Source: a bacterium (GTDB lineage: Bacteria > Desulfobacterota > Binatia > HRBIN30 > CADEER01). Taken from it: a stretch of 64,000 bases of DNA. The position numbers and the translations under genes are program-made. Shown one piece after another: positions 55,234-63,137 of this stretch (within the stretch, counting starts at the first letter, position 1; every line of letters starts with the position of its first letter). Below the pieces are notes generated by a model. The model made no database searches. It saw only the letters and a list, made by a program, of their open reading frames with translations, and was not told where the DNA came from. The stretch covers positions 104,001-168,000 of the forward strand of contig JAUIGL010000005.1 in the NCBI GenBank assembly GCA_030430165.1, read 5' to 3'.

Positions 55234-56409
55234 ATGCGTGAAGTAGTCATTGTCGAAGCGGTTCGCAGTCCGCTCGGAAAGCGCAACGGCGGCTTGTCCG
55301 CCATGCACTCGATCGATCTGCTCGGGCACGTGCAGAAGGCCTTGTTCGAGCGCAGCGGGGTCGATCCCAAGACGGTTGGGCAGGTGGTCGGCGGCTGTGT
55401 CGGACAGGTCGGCATGCAGTCGATGAACGTGACCCGCAACGCCTGGCTCACCGCGGGACTGCCGCTCGAAGTGGCGGCGACCACGGTCGACGCCCAGTGC
55501 GGCTCGTCGCAGCAGGCTTCGAATCTCGCCTACTCACTGGTTGCTTCCGGGGTGGTGGACTCGGCGGTCGGCTGCGGTGTCGAGCTGATGAGCCGAGTGC
55601 CGATGGGCTCGACCACGCCGAAGGAGCCGAACGTCGGCAAGCCGATCAACCGCAACTACTGGAAGGCCTACGAGTTCACTTCGCAGTTCGACGGTGCCGA
55701 ACGGATCGCCAAGAAGTGGGGGATCACCCGCGACGATACCGATGCCTTCGGCAAGCTGTCGCAGGATCGCGCCGCCGCGGCGTGGGCCGAGGGCAAGTTC
55801 GACAGCCAGGTGGTGGCGGTCGATGCGCCCGATTGGACCAAGGAAGGAAAGCCCGCCGAAACCACGCACCGAGTCGAGCGGGACGAAGGTCTGCGTGCGA
55901 CGACGCTCGAGGCGCTCGCCGGGCTCAAGACCAACATGCCCGACGGAGTCCACACGGCGGGTACCTCGTCGCAGATCAGCGACGGCGCTGCCGCGGTGTT
56001 GATGATGACCCGCGAGAAAGCCGACGAGCTCGGCGTCAAGCCGCGCGCGACCATCGTCGACGCTTGCTTGGCCGGCTCGGATCCGGTGCTGATGCTGACC
56101 GGTCCGATCCCGGCGACGCGCAAGCTGCTCGACGGCAACGGTCTCAAGATGGACGACATCGACGTGGTCGAGATCAACGAAGCGTTTGCCTCGGTGGTCC
56201 TGTCTTGGGCCAAGGAGCTCGAGCCCGACATGGAGCGCGTCAATCCGAACGGCGGCGCGATCGCCATCGGCCATCCGCTCGGTGGTACCGGCGCCGCTCT
56301 CCTGACCAAGGCGGTTCACGAGCTCGAGCGTGCCGACAAGCAACACGCTCTGATCACGATGTGCTGCGGCGGCGGACTGGGTACGGGGACCCTGCTGCGT
56401 CGCAACTGA
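55234..56409 (+). CDS. Acetyl-CoA acyltransferase (thiolase)
   Basis: The 391 residues span the full thiolase fold. The nucleophilic Cys is Cys89 in DAQCGSSQQA, the His is in GHPLGGTG, and the second Cys is in MCCGGGLGTGTLL. Thiolases cleave or form beta-ketoacyl-CoA; the long central region and the NEAFA motif do not settle degradative versus biosynthetic. GGAAGGAG precedes the ATG at 55234. It is transcribed alone, with its own hairpin terminator. Confidence 0.92.
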   Translation: MREVVIVEAVRSPLGKRNGGLSAMHSIDLLGHVQKALFERSGVDPKTVGQVVGGCVGQVGMQSMNVTRNAWLTAGLPLEVAATTVDAQCGSSQQASNLAYSLVASGVVDSAVGCGVELMSRVPMGSTTPKEPNVGKPINRNYWKAYEFTSQFDGAERIAKKWGITRDDTDAFGKLSQDRAAAAWAEGKFDSQVVAVDAPDWTKEGKPAETTHRVERDEGLRATTLEALAGLKTNMPDGVHTAGTSSQISDGAAAVLMMTREKADELGVKPRATIVDACLAGSDPVLMLTGPIPATRKLLDGNGLKMDDIDVVEINEAFASVVLSWAKELEPDMERVNPNGGAIAIGHPLGGTGAALLTKAVHELERADKQHALITMCCGGGLGTGTLLRRN

Positions 56410-56416
56410 TGCGCGA

Positions 56417-56448
56417 GACGCGGGCGGGGCTTCGGCCTCGCTCGCGTC
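56417..56448. terminator. Hairpin terminator between thiolase and rpsT
   Basis: A 13-bp stem (gacgcg-g-gcggggc with gcctcgc-t-cgcgtc, one mismatch, one G-U) is closed by a TTCG tetraloop, starting 8 bases after the thiolase stop. The facing rpsT gene ends at 56508, so it may serve both. Confidence 0.6.
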
Positions 56449-56507
56449 CTACTTCGAGCGCCGACGGCGCATGGCAAGCCGACCGCGACCGGCCGGCGTT
56501 GCGGTTG

Positions 56508-56777
56508 CTACTTGCCGATGCCGGCGACGGCGCGGCTCAGGCGGGAAACGCGGCGCTGCGCGGAGTTCTTGTGCAGAACTCCCTTGGTGGCCGCCTTGTT
56601 CAGCTCCTTGATCGCCACGCGGAGCTCTGCCCCGGCGGTCTCACTGTCGCTGTTGGCGACCGCCTCTCGCACCTTGCGGATCTGGGATCGCATGCGCGAG
56701 ACGATGACGCGGTTGCGCTCGTGGCGCTTGGCGTTCTGGCGGTTTCGTTTGATCGCTGATTGGTGTCGGTCGGCCAA
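56508..56777 (-). CDS. rpsT: 30S ribosomal protein S20
   Basis: S20 is a small basic 16S rRNA-binding protein. The 89 residues include ADRHQSAIKRNRQNAKRHERNR, the family start, and VLHKNSAQRRVSRLSRAV near the end. The start is TTG at 56777, placed by a perfect AGGAGG six bases upstream (read leftward). The open frame continues to 57041, but that part is not S20-like. Confidence 0.93.
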   Translation of the reverse strand: MADRHQSAIKRNRQNAKRHERNRVIVSRMRSQIRKVREAVANSDSETAGAELRVAIKELNKAATKGVLHKNSAQRRVSRLSRAVAGIGK

Positions 56778-56802
56778 GGGAATTTCCTCCTGAGAATCGC
56801 GA

Positions 56803-56831
56803 CAGGTAGCACGCACCCCAGGGGCGGTCAA
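56803..56831 (-). promoter_or_regulatory. Candidate promoter of rpsT
   Basis: Read leftward: TTGACC (56831-56826), 17 nt, TACCTG (56808-56803), with an upstream TGC making an extended -10. It would give a leader of about 20 nt to the TTG start. Confidence 0.45.
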
Positions 56832-56935
56832 TCGAGCCTCGGGTGGGGTAGTGGGTTGGTTTGATAGCCGGGCAGTGTCGGAGGACGCGCCATCGGATTC
56901 CCCCTCCTTGCCAAGCAGGGTCTCGGGGGAGGTCA

Positions 56936-57019
56936 CGATGCGAGGCAAGGAGCATCGTTTTTTAGGCCGGTCGCTCTGCGGTCGACCCCGCCTAAAGTCC
57001 CCCCTTGGTAAGGGGGGAC
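56936..57019 (+). terminator. Two hairpins in the rpsT-methyltransferase gap
   Basis: acgatgc/gcatcgt (56935-56941 with 56952-56958) is followed by six T, a possible rightward terminator. gtcccccctt/aaggggggac (56997-57006 with 57010-57019) is a perfect 10-bp palindrome of a GGGGGG-rich REP-like kind. The rest of the 378-bp gap (56778-57155) has only the two promoters listed. Confidence 0.4.
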
Positions 57020-57119
57020 GGAGTCCGGGGCGGCGGTGCAACTACTCCGACTGACCTGATCTTCAACCACGATGAGACAACCGCCGGTTACTAGCGGCTC
57101 AAAAAGAATGACGTCGGGC

Positions 57120-57148
57120 TTGCAAATAACTGACTTGTTCGGTTATTT
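57120..57148 (+). promoter_or_regulatory. Candidate promoter that would give a leaderless mRNA
   Basis: TTGCAA (57120-57125), 17 nt, TTATTT (57143-57148), in an AT-rich patch that stands out from its GC-rich surroundings. The expected transcript start is within a base or two of the ATG at 57156, and no Shine-Dalgarno is present there. Confidence 0.4.
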
Positions 57149-57155
57149 AAAAGCC

Positions 57156-57797
57156 ATGACGATCAACTCGCTGGGATCTCGCGCCGTGGTCGCTGCCCTC
57201 GGGGTGGCGGTGTCCGGGTGCGGGCTGACCGCCAAGGTCGATCTCTGGCGCGTGCTGACCTCCGGGCGGGACGGCTACCAGCAGCCGGAGAAGGTCGTCG
57301 CGGCTCTCGCACTCGATCCGGGCGCCCGCGTCGCCGAGATCGGAGCCGGCGACGGATACTGGCTCCCCTGGCTCTCTGAGGCGGTCGGCGACACCGGCCG
57401 TGTCTACGCGGTCGAGGTGGAAGCCGACAGGGCCGAGGAGCTGCGCGAATCGGTGGAGCGGGAGGGCTACGCCAACGTCGAGGTGATTCTGGGACGTTAC
57501 GAGGACCCGCTGTTGCCGGATGGTGGAGTCGACCTGGCGATGACCTCGCTGACCTACCACCACATCGAGGACCGGGTCGACTACTTCCGGCGCCTGCGCA
57601 CCGACCTCGCCCCGGGTGGCCGGGTGGCCCATCTCGACGATCGTCCGGATCTGCCGTTCCCGCTCGGCTGGATCATTTCGGGCCACACCTCGGATCCGCA
57701 GACGATCAAGTCGGAGATGGCAGAGGCGGGCTATCACCTGGTCGAGGAGCTCGACTTTCTCTACGTGCAGAGCTTCACCATCTACGCGCCGGAGTGA
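57156..57797 (+). CDS. Lipoprotein-type SAM methyltransferase
   Basis: This 213-residue protein begins with a lipoprotein-like signal (MTINSLGSRAVVAALGVAVSGC, lipobox VSGC), followed by a class I methyltransferase domain: VAEIGAGDGYWLPWLSEAVG (motif I), VYAVEVEADRAEEL, and FSLTYHH-like TSLTYHHIEDR. Similar exported methyltransferases are found in other proteobacteria; the substrate is unknown. An upstream ATG at 57108 would add 16 residues. The next gene (TetR) starts 4 bases after the stop. Confidence 0.75.
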   Translation: MTINSLGSRAVVAALGVAVSGCGLTAKVDLWRVLTSGRDGYQQPEKVVAALALDPGARVAEIGAGDGYWLPWLSEAVGDTGRVYAVEVEADRAEELRESVEREGYANVEVILGRYEDPLLPDGGVDLAMTSLTYHHIEDRVDYFRRLRTDLAPGGRVAHLDDRPDLPFPLGWIISGHTSDPQTIKSEMAEAGYHLVEELDFLYVQSFTIYAPE

Positions 57798-57801
57798 ACA
57801 G

Positions 57802-58491
57802 ATGGCGCGCAGAATCCCAGCCAATCGATTTGACGATCTGGTCCGCGGCGCGACCGAGATCTTCAGCGTCCAAGGATACCGCCGCACCCAGATGGAAGGG
57901 GTCGCGGAGGCGGTCGGCGTGTCCAAGGCGACGCTCTACCTCTACGTCGAGAGCAAGGACGCATTGCTGGCTCTCTGCTTGTCCCACGCCGACGATCAGT
58001 CGCGAGTCGAGAAGCCCGAAGTGCTGCCGCTGCCGACCCCGCCACCGGGCGCGCTCGCCAACCTGCTGCGCCAGCGACTTGCCGACCTCGGCAAGTTCCC
58101 GGTCCTACGAGCCGCACTCGAGCGCGACCGCGCCGACGACATCGCCAGCGAGCTGCGCGACGTGCTGGAAGAGCTCTACACGATCCTCGAGACCAACTGC
58201 CGCGGCATTCGTTTGCTCGAGCGCTGCGCGGATCATCCGGAGATCGGCCCGGTATGGCACGAGGTCGCGCGTAACCCGGGGCGCGCCGACCTGGCGCGCT
58301 ACGTCGAGTCGCGCATCCGGGCCGGGCAGTTGCGCCCGGTCGAGCATCCACGCCTCGCCGCCAGGATTGCGCTCGAAACGATCGCTACCTGGGCCATGCA
58401 CATCAAGTGGGACCTCAACCCGGAACCGTTCGAGCCGCTGTCGACCAAGGCGGCGGTCATCGAACAAGCTTGCAGAGGATTGTTGCCATGA
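57802..58491 (+). CDS. TetR family transcriptional regulator
   Basis: This is a 229-residue DNA-binding repressor-type protein. The N-terminal helix-turn-helix (about 8-55) has FSVQGYRRTQMEGVAEAVGV followed by SKATLYLYVESKDALL; the C-terminal ligand domain is helical. GGAG precedes the ATG. The stop overlaps the start of the selenothioredoxin gene (ATGA). It probably controls its own operon; no clear operator was identified. Confidence 0.88.
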   Translation: MARRIPANRFDDLVRGATEIFSVQGYRRTQMEGVAEAVGVSKATLYLYVESKDALLALCLSHADDQSRVEKPEVLPLPTPPPGALANLLRQRLADLGKFPVLRAALERDRADDIASELRDVLEELYTILETNCRGIRLLERCADHPEIGPVWHEVARNPGRADLARYVESRIRAGQLRPVEHPRLAARIALETIATWAMHIKWDLNPEPFEPLSTKAAVIEQACRGLLP

Positions 58492-58952
58492 GAGACCTCG
58501 CCGACCGCCCGTCTGCGACGACGACTCGGCCGAAAGTGGCGTGCATCCGCCGCTGGTTATTCCTGCTCACTGCGCTGCTCTGCGCGGCGGCGGCCGTCGC
58601 CAACGACTCGCCACTCGAGGAGATCGACGCTGCCGACGCGACCGCCATGATTCGCGCGAGTCGCGGCTTCCTCTTTGTCGACCTCTACGCCGATTGGTGA
58701 CCGAACTGCGTCCGGCAGTTGCCGGTCATCGAGAGTTTGGCGGCCGAGTATCAGGGCACGGTCAGCTTCGTGAAGGTCAACGCGACCAAGAACGACTCGG
58801 CGCTGCGCGACTTCGGGTTCTCGAGCTACCCGGCTTACGTTCTCTTCCGCGACGGCGTCGAGGCCGACCGCCTGACGCTGAACTTCGCGCCGTGGTTTCT
58901 CGAGGAGCGATTGCGGCGAATGATCGACAACGCGCTCGACGCGAAGCGTTGA
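58488..58952 (+). CDS. Periplasmic thioredoxin-like selenoprotein (in-frame TGA read as Sec71)
   Basis: A 154-residue thioredoxin-fold protein is encoded if the TGA at 58698-58700 is read through. The frame continues unbroken on both sides of the TGA and matches one thioredoxin domain: before it FLFVDLYADW, after it P-N-C-V-R-Q-L-P-V-I-E-S-L-A-A-E-Y, then FVKVNATKNDSALRDFGFSSYPAYVLF with the cis-Pro. The TGA stands exactly at the first Cys of WCxxC, giving W-Sec-P-N-C (Sec71, Cys74). A signal peptide (WLFLLTALLCAAAAVA) puts it in the periplasm. The ATG overlaps the TetR stop. A nonsense mutation of TGC is the alternative. Confidence 0.8.
58698..58728 (+). promoter_or_regulatory. SECIS-like hairpin following the in-frame UGA
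   Basis: Stem ccggc (58712-58716) / gccgg (58721-58725) with apical loop AGTT begins its loop 16 nt after the UGA. A G in the first two loop bases and a 16-37 nt distance fit the bacterial SECIS rule, and the loop resembles the AGGUCU loop of E. coli fdhF. A competing 12-bp fold (58698-58709 with 58715-58720 and 58723-58728) pairs the UGA itself. Confidence 0.6.
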
Positions 58953-58991
58953 CCCAGAGCACGCTGCCTCTGGAGAACGCCATCAAACGGC

Positions 58992-59090
58992 TGGTCGCTC
59001 CAGCGACCACCACCCCCTGCCTCTGCCTCTGCCCATGCCTCTGCCTACGAGCGAAGCGAGTTCTTGTCAGAGGGCGCCGCTGCGCGGCGC
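58992..59090 (+). terminator. Hairpins and CTGCCT tandem repeat before murJ
   Basis: Hairpin tggtcgct/agcgacca (58992-59009) lies 39 bases after the thioredoxin stop, then an imperfect CTGCCT repeat (59017-59046), then a perfect 7-bp hairpin gcgccgc/gcggcgc (59074-59080 with 59084-59090). None has a T-tract. Together they probably separate the thioredoxin operon from murJ. Confidence 0.35.
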
Positions 59091-59125
59091 TGGATCCCTT
59101 GCACTGAATCCGGGATGGTGCGGCC

Positions 59126-60757
59126 GTGCCGACGGAGAAGCGCAGGATCGCCGAGGCGGCGGGGGTCGTCAGCGCGCTGACGTTGATGAGCCGGGTGACC
59201 GGGCTCATCCGCGACATCGTCATCAGTTACTTGTTCGGCGCAGGCACGGCGGCCGAGGCCTTCTTCGTCGCCTTCCGTTTCCCGAATCTGTTCCGGCGCC
59301 TGGTGGCCGAAGGGGCGATGGCGGTCGCCTTCGTGCCGGTGTTCTCCGACCTGCTCAGCAACCGGCCGCGCGCCGAAGCGGTGCGCGGCTTGCGCGCCCT
59401 GATCGGTGTCGCGGCTCTGGTGTTGGCGGTGATGGCGCTGGCCGGGTCGATCTTCTCTCCGCTCTGGATCGATGCCGTCGCGCCGGGTTTCGCGGGCGAG
59501 CCCGAGCTGCGCTCGCTGGCGATTACGCTGACCCGTTGGTTGTTCCCGTACCTGTTCTTCATCGGCCTGGTCGCGGTGATGGCCGGCTACCTCAACGCGA
59601 GTCGCCACTTCATCGCCCCGGCACTTTCGCCGGCGTTGCTCAATTTGTCGGTGATCAGCGCCGCCCTGCTCCTGTCGGGTTTCCTGGCAGTACCGGTACG
59701 CGCCCTGGCGATCGGCGTGCTGGTCGGCGGGCTCGGGCAGCTCGCCCTGCAGGTCGCCGCGCTGGTGCGCCGCGGCGCTGTCCCCTTGCCGACCTGGGAG
59801 CCGCGCCACGAAGCGGTACGCCGGGCAGCGCGGCTCCTTTTACCGGCAACCATCGGCACAGCGATCTTCCAGATCAACGTTCTCATCGGCACGATGCTCG
59901 CGTCCCTGCTCGCGGTCGGCAGCGTGTCGTACCTCTGGTACGCCGACCGCGTCTTCGAGTTTCCGCTCGGCCTGGTCGTTTCCGCCCTCGGGACCGCGGC
60001 CCTGCCGAGCATGGCGAGCCAGGCCTCGCGACGCCAGTACGCCGAGCTCGGCGACAGCCTCGGCTTCGCCCTGAGCCTGATGAATCTGGTGGCGATCCCG
60101 GCGAGTATCGGTCTGGTGTTGCTGGCCCAGCCGATCACCGCCGTTCTCTTCGAGCGCGGCGCGTTCGGCGCGGATGAGACCGCGGCGACGGCGAGCGCCC
60201 TGCAGTTCTACGCGATCGGCTTGTGGTCGGTCGCGGCGACCCGCCTGTTGGCTCCCGCTTTCTACGCGCTAGGCGAGCCTCGCACCCCCGTGCGGGTCGC
60301 GGCGCTCGCCGTTGTAGTGAACGTTCTCGCCAGCGTCGTGTTGATGGGGCCGGTAGACGACGACAAATCGCCCGCCTGGTTGGTCGCGGCGATCAACTCG
60401 CTGTCGATCGCCGATCTCGATCACGCCGGCCTCGCCCTGGCGACCTCGATAGCCGGCACGGTCAACGCGCTGGTGCTCGCCGCTGGCTTGGCCGCGCGCC
60501 TACCCGGACACTTCGACTGGCGAGGCACCCTCGGCTCGATCGCGCGCAGCCTCGCCGCCGCGTTGCCGATGGGAGTCGCCGTCTACGCCGCTTCCCAGCT
60601 GTTCCAGCCCTGGTTCGCCGCGTCGCTAGCCTGGCGAATCGGCGCACTCACCGCGGTAATCGCCGTCGGCATCAGCGTCTTCGCCGCCGGCTGTCTGGTG
60701 ATCGGCGGACCCGACGTCGAACGCGCCAAACGCTACCTCCGCAACCGCGGTAGGTAG
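59126..60757 (+). CDS. murJ: Lipid II flippase MurJ
   Basis: MurJ flips lipid II across the inner membrane for peptidoglycan synthesis. The 543 residues have the 13-14 helix pattern of the family; the N-terminal SRVTGLIRDIVISYLFGAG and FRFPNLFRRLVAEGAM are signature stretches, with the essential Arg residues kept. It starts at GTG 59126. It is followed by a terminator-like hairpin. Confidence 0.95.
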   Translation: MPTEKRRIAEAAGVVSALTLMSRVTGLIRDIVISYLFGAGTAAEAFFVAFRFPNLFRRLVAEGAMAVAFVPVFSDLLSNRPRAEAVRGLRALIGVAALVLAVMALAGSIFSPLWIDAVAPGFAGEPELRSLAITLTRWLFPYLFFIGLVAVMAGYLNASRHFIAPALSPALLNLSVISAALLLSGFLAVPVRALAIGVLVGGLGQLALQVAALVRRGAVPLPTWEPRHEAVRRAARLLLPATIGTAIFQINVLIGTMLASLLAVGSVSYLWYADRVFEFPLGLVVSALGTAALPSMASQASRRQYAELGDSLGFALSLMNLVAIPASIGLVLLAQPITAVLFERGAFGADETAATASALQFYAIGLWSVAATRLLAPAFYALGEPRTPVRVAALAVVVNVLASVVLMGPVDDDKSPAWLVAAINSLSIADLDHAGLALATSIAGTVNALVLAAGLAARLPGHFDWRGTLGSIARSLAAALPMGVAVYAASQLFQPWFAASLAWRIGALTAVIAVGISVFAAGCLVIGGPDVERAKRYLRNRGR

Positions 60758-60767
60758 CGATCCGAGT

Positions 60768-60827
60768 GGCACCCACCGATCCGGGGAAAGGGCGGGGAAA
60801 GGGGCTCCGATGGGTGTCCCCTTTTTT
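60768..60827 (+). terminator. Terminator after murJ
   Basis: Arms at 60768-60778 and 60808-60818 (ggcacccaccg / cgatgggtgtc, one mismatch and one G-U) enclose a purine-rich loop and are followed by CCC and six T. It starts 10 bases after the murJ stop. Confidence 0.5.
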
Positions 60828-61105
60828 CCGAAAGCCGTACTCGAGCGTCCGTTGACTGACCCCTGCGACTCTGTACAACTCCGGAATCGTGCAGACGGAG
60901 TCATGTCTGTCTTGCAGGTAGACCGCCCTCTTGACCGCTCGGTGCCGGTAGAACGCGGGGGCCAGAGAACTCTCCCGCGCGTTCGACATCAGCGCCGCGA
61001 TCGCCGGCTCGAGGAACTGTGCTGTGACGTGGCGGTCGATTTCGGGTTTGTTCCGTACCTCCCTTTCGCAGCGGTGTGGAGGACCGATTGCATACGCGCC
61101 TCTCT
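60828..61105 (-). pseudogene. Decayed araC-type regulator fragment
   Basis: This stretch aligns by eye with the intact AraC gene at about 62370-62650. Shared peptide pieces include AVKRAVYLQDR and TIPEL followed by VAGVSQRTLEYGFR (intact copy: AVKRAVEYLQDR, TIPEL, VAGVSQRTLEYGFR). A codon is missing after AVKRAV, frames change upstream, and the second helix-turn-helix is replaced by murJ terminator sequence, so no full product is made. The remainder up to 61241 holds only a weak hairpin with a T-tract at 61192-61208. Confidence 0.75.
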
Positions 61106-61241
61106 AACGCGGATGTATTCAACGACTGCGACGAGATGCGCTTGTGACGCCGGAAGTCCCGGTAGCGGAGTACGGGGCTGTCGCATTCGCGCCCGCAGGC
61201 GGGTTTTTGCAATTGCCGCCGCGTGCGGCTAGTGAGGCACG

Positions 61242-62042
61242 ATGCGACGCAGCCCAGCAATCCGTTGCGCAATCGTTGCATTTGTCGTGCTCTCCGTAGT
61301 CATCGGGCCGACCGGCTCGCGGAAGTCGACGGCGGAGGAGTCCGAGGCCGCGGCTTGGCGCAACCGTGGTTCGGACCCGAGTGAGATCGTGTCGCGCCTC
61401 GAGGCGCGCAACGAATACGTCGACCTCGACGATGATGGGTACAGCAATGCGACGATCTTCCGCGGCGACTGGGCCCCCGGCGAGCACTGGCAGCTTCGCC
61501 TGGACCTGCCGCTGACCGCGTCGGATGCAGAAGGACCCGGCAGTGCGTACGGCCTCGGCGATCTGTATCTTTCGGCGCGCGGGCGTTGGGAGTTCGCCGA
61601 GCGGTGGTCGGCGGTGGGGGAGCTGGGCTTCGCCCTCGACACTGCGACGGACGATGCGCTCGGCACCGGGCAGAACCAAGTCGTGCCGTTCGGTGCGTTG
61701 GTCTGGAAACCGAGCTGGCATTGGATCCTGGCGCCGCTGACCTATCGATACCTGGGCTCGTTCGCCGGCGACGACGGTCGCGAGGAGATCAGCGAGTCGG
61801 AGATATCGCCCCAGGCGCTCTACCACCTGCCGATGGGCTTCTGGATTCTCGTCGTGCCGCAGATTCTCATCGATCACGAGGAAGGCGACGATGTCGCATT
61901 CGTGCCGGAGGGTGAAATCGGTTGGGTGATCGCCGAGCACGTCGAGATCTGGCTCCGCGGCGGAGGCAAGGTCGCCGGTTCGGCTTCCCGCGAAGACAGC
62001 GGCTGGAAGATCGAAGCCGGTGTCCGCTATCTCTTCGACTGA
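61242..62042 (+). CDS. Outer-membrane beta-barrel protein (transporter-like)
   Basis: This 266-residue protein has a signal peptide (MRRSPAIRCAIVAFVVLSVVIG). It is then a series of amphipathic strands ending with the aromatic C-terminus GVRYLFD, the BAM recognition pattern for barrels. LYLSARGRWEFAERWSAVGELGFAL and FWILVVPQILIDHE are strand-like stretches. The protein is not strongly related to a named porin; it resembles uncharacterised barrel proteins of the phenol-degradation MetA-like group. Confidence 0.65.
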   Translation: MRRSPAIRCAIVAFVVLSVVIGPTGSRKSTAEESEAAAWRNRGSDPSEIVSRLEARNEYVDLDDDGYSNATIFRGDWAPGEHWQLRLDLPLTASDAEGPGSAYGLGDLYLSARGRWEFAERWSAVGELGFALDTATDDALGTGQNQVVPFGALVWKPSWHWILAPLTYRYLGSFAGDDGREEISESEISPQALYHLPMGFWILVVPQILIDHEEGDDVAFVPEGEIGWVIAEHVEIWLRGGGKVAGSASREDSGWKIEAGVRYLFD

Positions 62043-62165
62043 GCCGGGCGAGCTCTTGGATCGGCTGGCGGCGATGATCCCGGGCCCGCGCGCCAATCAG
62101 CTGCTAGCCTGCTTATCTCACCAGTTTTCTACTGCGACCGCGGATGATGCGAGGGGAGACTTCGC

Positions 62166-63137
62166 TCACCGTGCTGACAGGGTTTCAGAAGGGCGCTCTC
62201 CAAACAGCTGGCGGTACTCGACGGCGAACCGCCCGAGCTCTGTAAAACCGTATCGCAGAGCGACCTTGGTCACGGTTTCGTTGGGATCAGTGCTCTTGAG
62301 CAACGCTTGGCGAACGCTGTTCAGGCGCAGCAGCCGTGCGTATCGGACTGGAGTGACGCCGAGCAGATCGCGGAAGCCGTATTCGAGCGTTCGTTGGCTG
62401 ACTCCTGCGACTTCGCACAACTCCGGGATCGTGCAGAGCGAGTCAGGTCTGTCTTGGAGGTACTCGACCGCCCGCTTCACCGCTCGGCGCCGGCAGAACG
62501 CGGCGTCCAGACGACTGTCTTCCGCGCTCGACGCCAGCGCCACGATCGCCAGCTCGAGGAGTTGGGCTGTGATCTGGCGCTCGATTTCAGGGGCCGTCGC
62601 GTCCATCTTTCTCGCGGAGTTGTGGAGTACCCGGTGCACGCACGCCTCGAAACGGAACAGCGCATCGGGGCATCCTCGACTCATGCCGATCTCGAGCCAG
62701 GTCGGATCGACCGGGCGCCCGCGAACGTCGAAGCCTCGTTTCTCAAAGTAATTCCGGTCGAACACGCAGCTGATGAAGTCGATACCGCTGTCGACACGAA
62801 TGTCCCATTCGCCCCCGGTTGCGCGAACCAGCGCCCGAGGCGTCACTTCGCCATTGCAGAAACGGACTCCGTCTCCAACGAACAAGGGTATCGAGAAGGA
62901 CACGCGCAAATCGCTCGGTGCCGCCTCGATGTGCAACCCGACGTTCAGACGTTCCCGATAGAGCTGAACAGCGGGCAGCTTCACGTGGGAGAGCTCTGCG
63001 CTCAGTGCACCCTTGCCGAGCTGTAAATAGCGGCGGTTCCTCCCCGGTTGGGCGGCGGTGAGCTCATCGATGTCGCTGGTTTGCAGCGCGCCTGCCAGGG
63101 AGTCGGGAAAAATATTCAGATTTTGCGAATTCTGCAT
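62166..63137 (-). CDS. AraC family transcriptional regulator
   Basis: This 323-residue protein has an N-terminal ligand/dimer domain (about 1-200) and a C-terminal double helix-turn-helix (about 215-320): TIPELCEVAGVSQRTLEYGFRD for the first and VTKVALRYGFTELGRFAVEYR for the second. The GVSQRTLEYGF and YGF..LGRF arrangement is standard. The start at 63137 lies in a duplicated segment. The gene on its right, transcribed away from it (63409), is a plausible target. A decayed relative lies at 60.8-61.1 kb. Confidence 0.85.
   Translation of the reverse strand: MQNSQNLNIFPDSLAGALQTSDIDELTAAQPGRNRRYLQLGKGALSAELSHVKLPAVQLYRERLNVGLHIEAAPSDLRVSFSIPLFVGDGVRFCNGEVTPRALVRATGGEWDIRVDSGIDFISCVFDRNYFEKRGFDVRGRPVDPTWLEIGMSRGCPDALFRFEACVHRVLHNSARKMDATAPEIERQITAQLLELAIVALASSAEDSRLDAAFCRRRAVKRAVEYLQDRPDSLCTIPELCEVAGVSQRTLEYGFRDLLGVTPVRYARLLRLNSVRQALLKSTDPNETVTKVALRYGFTELGRFAVEYRQLFGERPSETLSAR

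Noticed and set aside
520-57041. Many long open frames opposite real genes (for example 21376-24315, 26489-28633, 45520-48459, 48712-51180 on the minus strand)
   Set aside because: They are antisense shadows caused by high GC; translations are low-complexity Arg/Leu/His-rich and match no family, while the other strand holds clear genes.
58488-58952. Two separate small genes or a pseudogene for the thioredoxin
   Set aside because: The two halves share one frame, together make one thioredoxin domain, and the break is exactly at the redox Cys; there are no other lesions. The nonsense-mutation alternative is kept in the finding.
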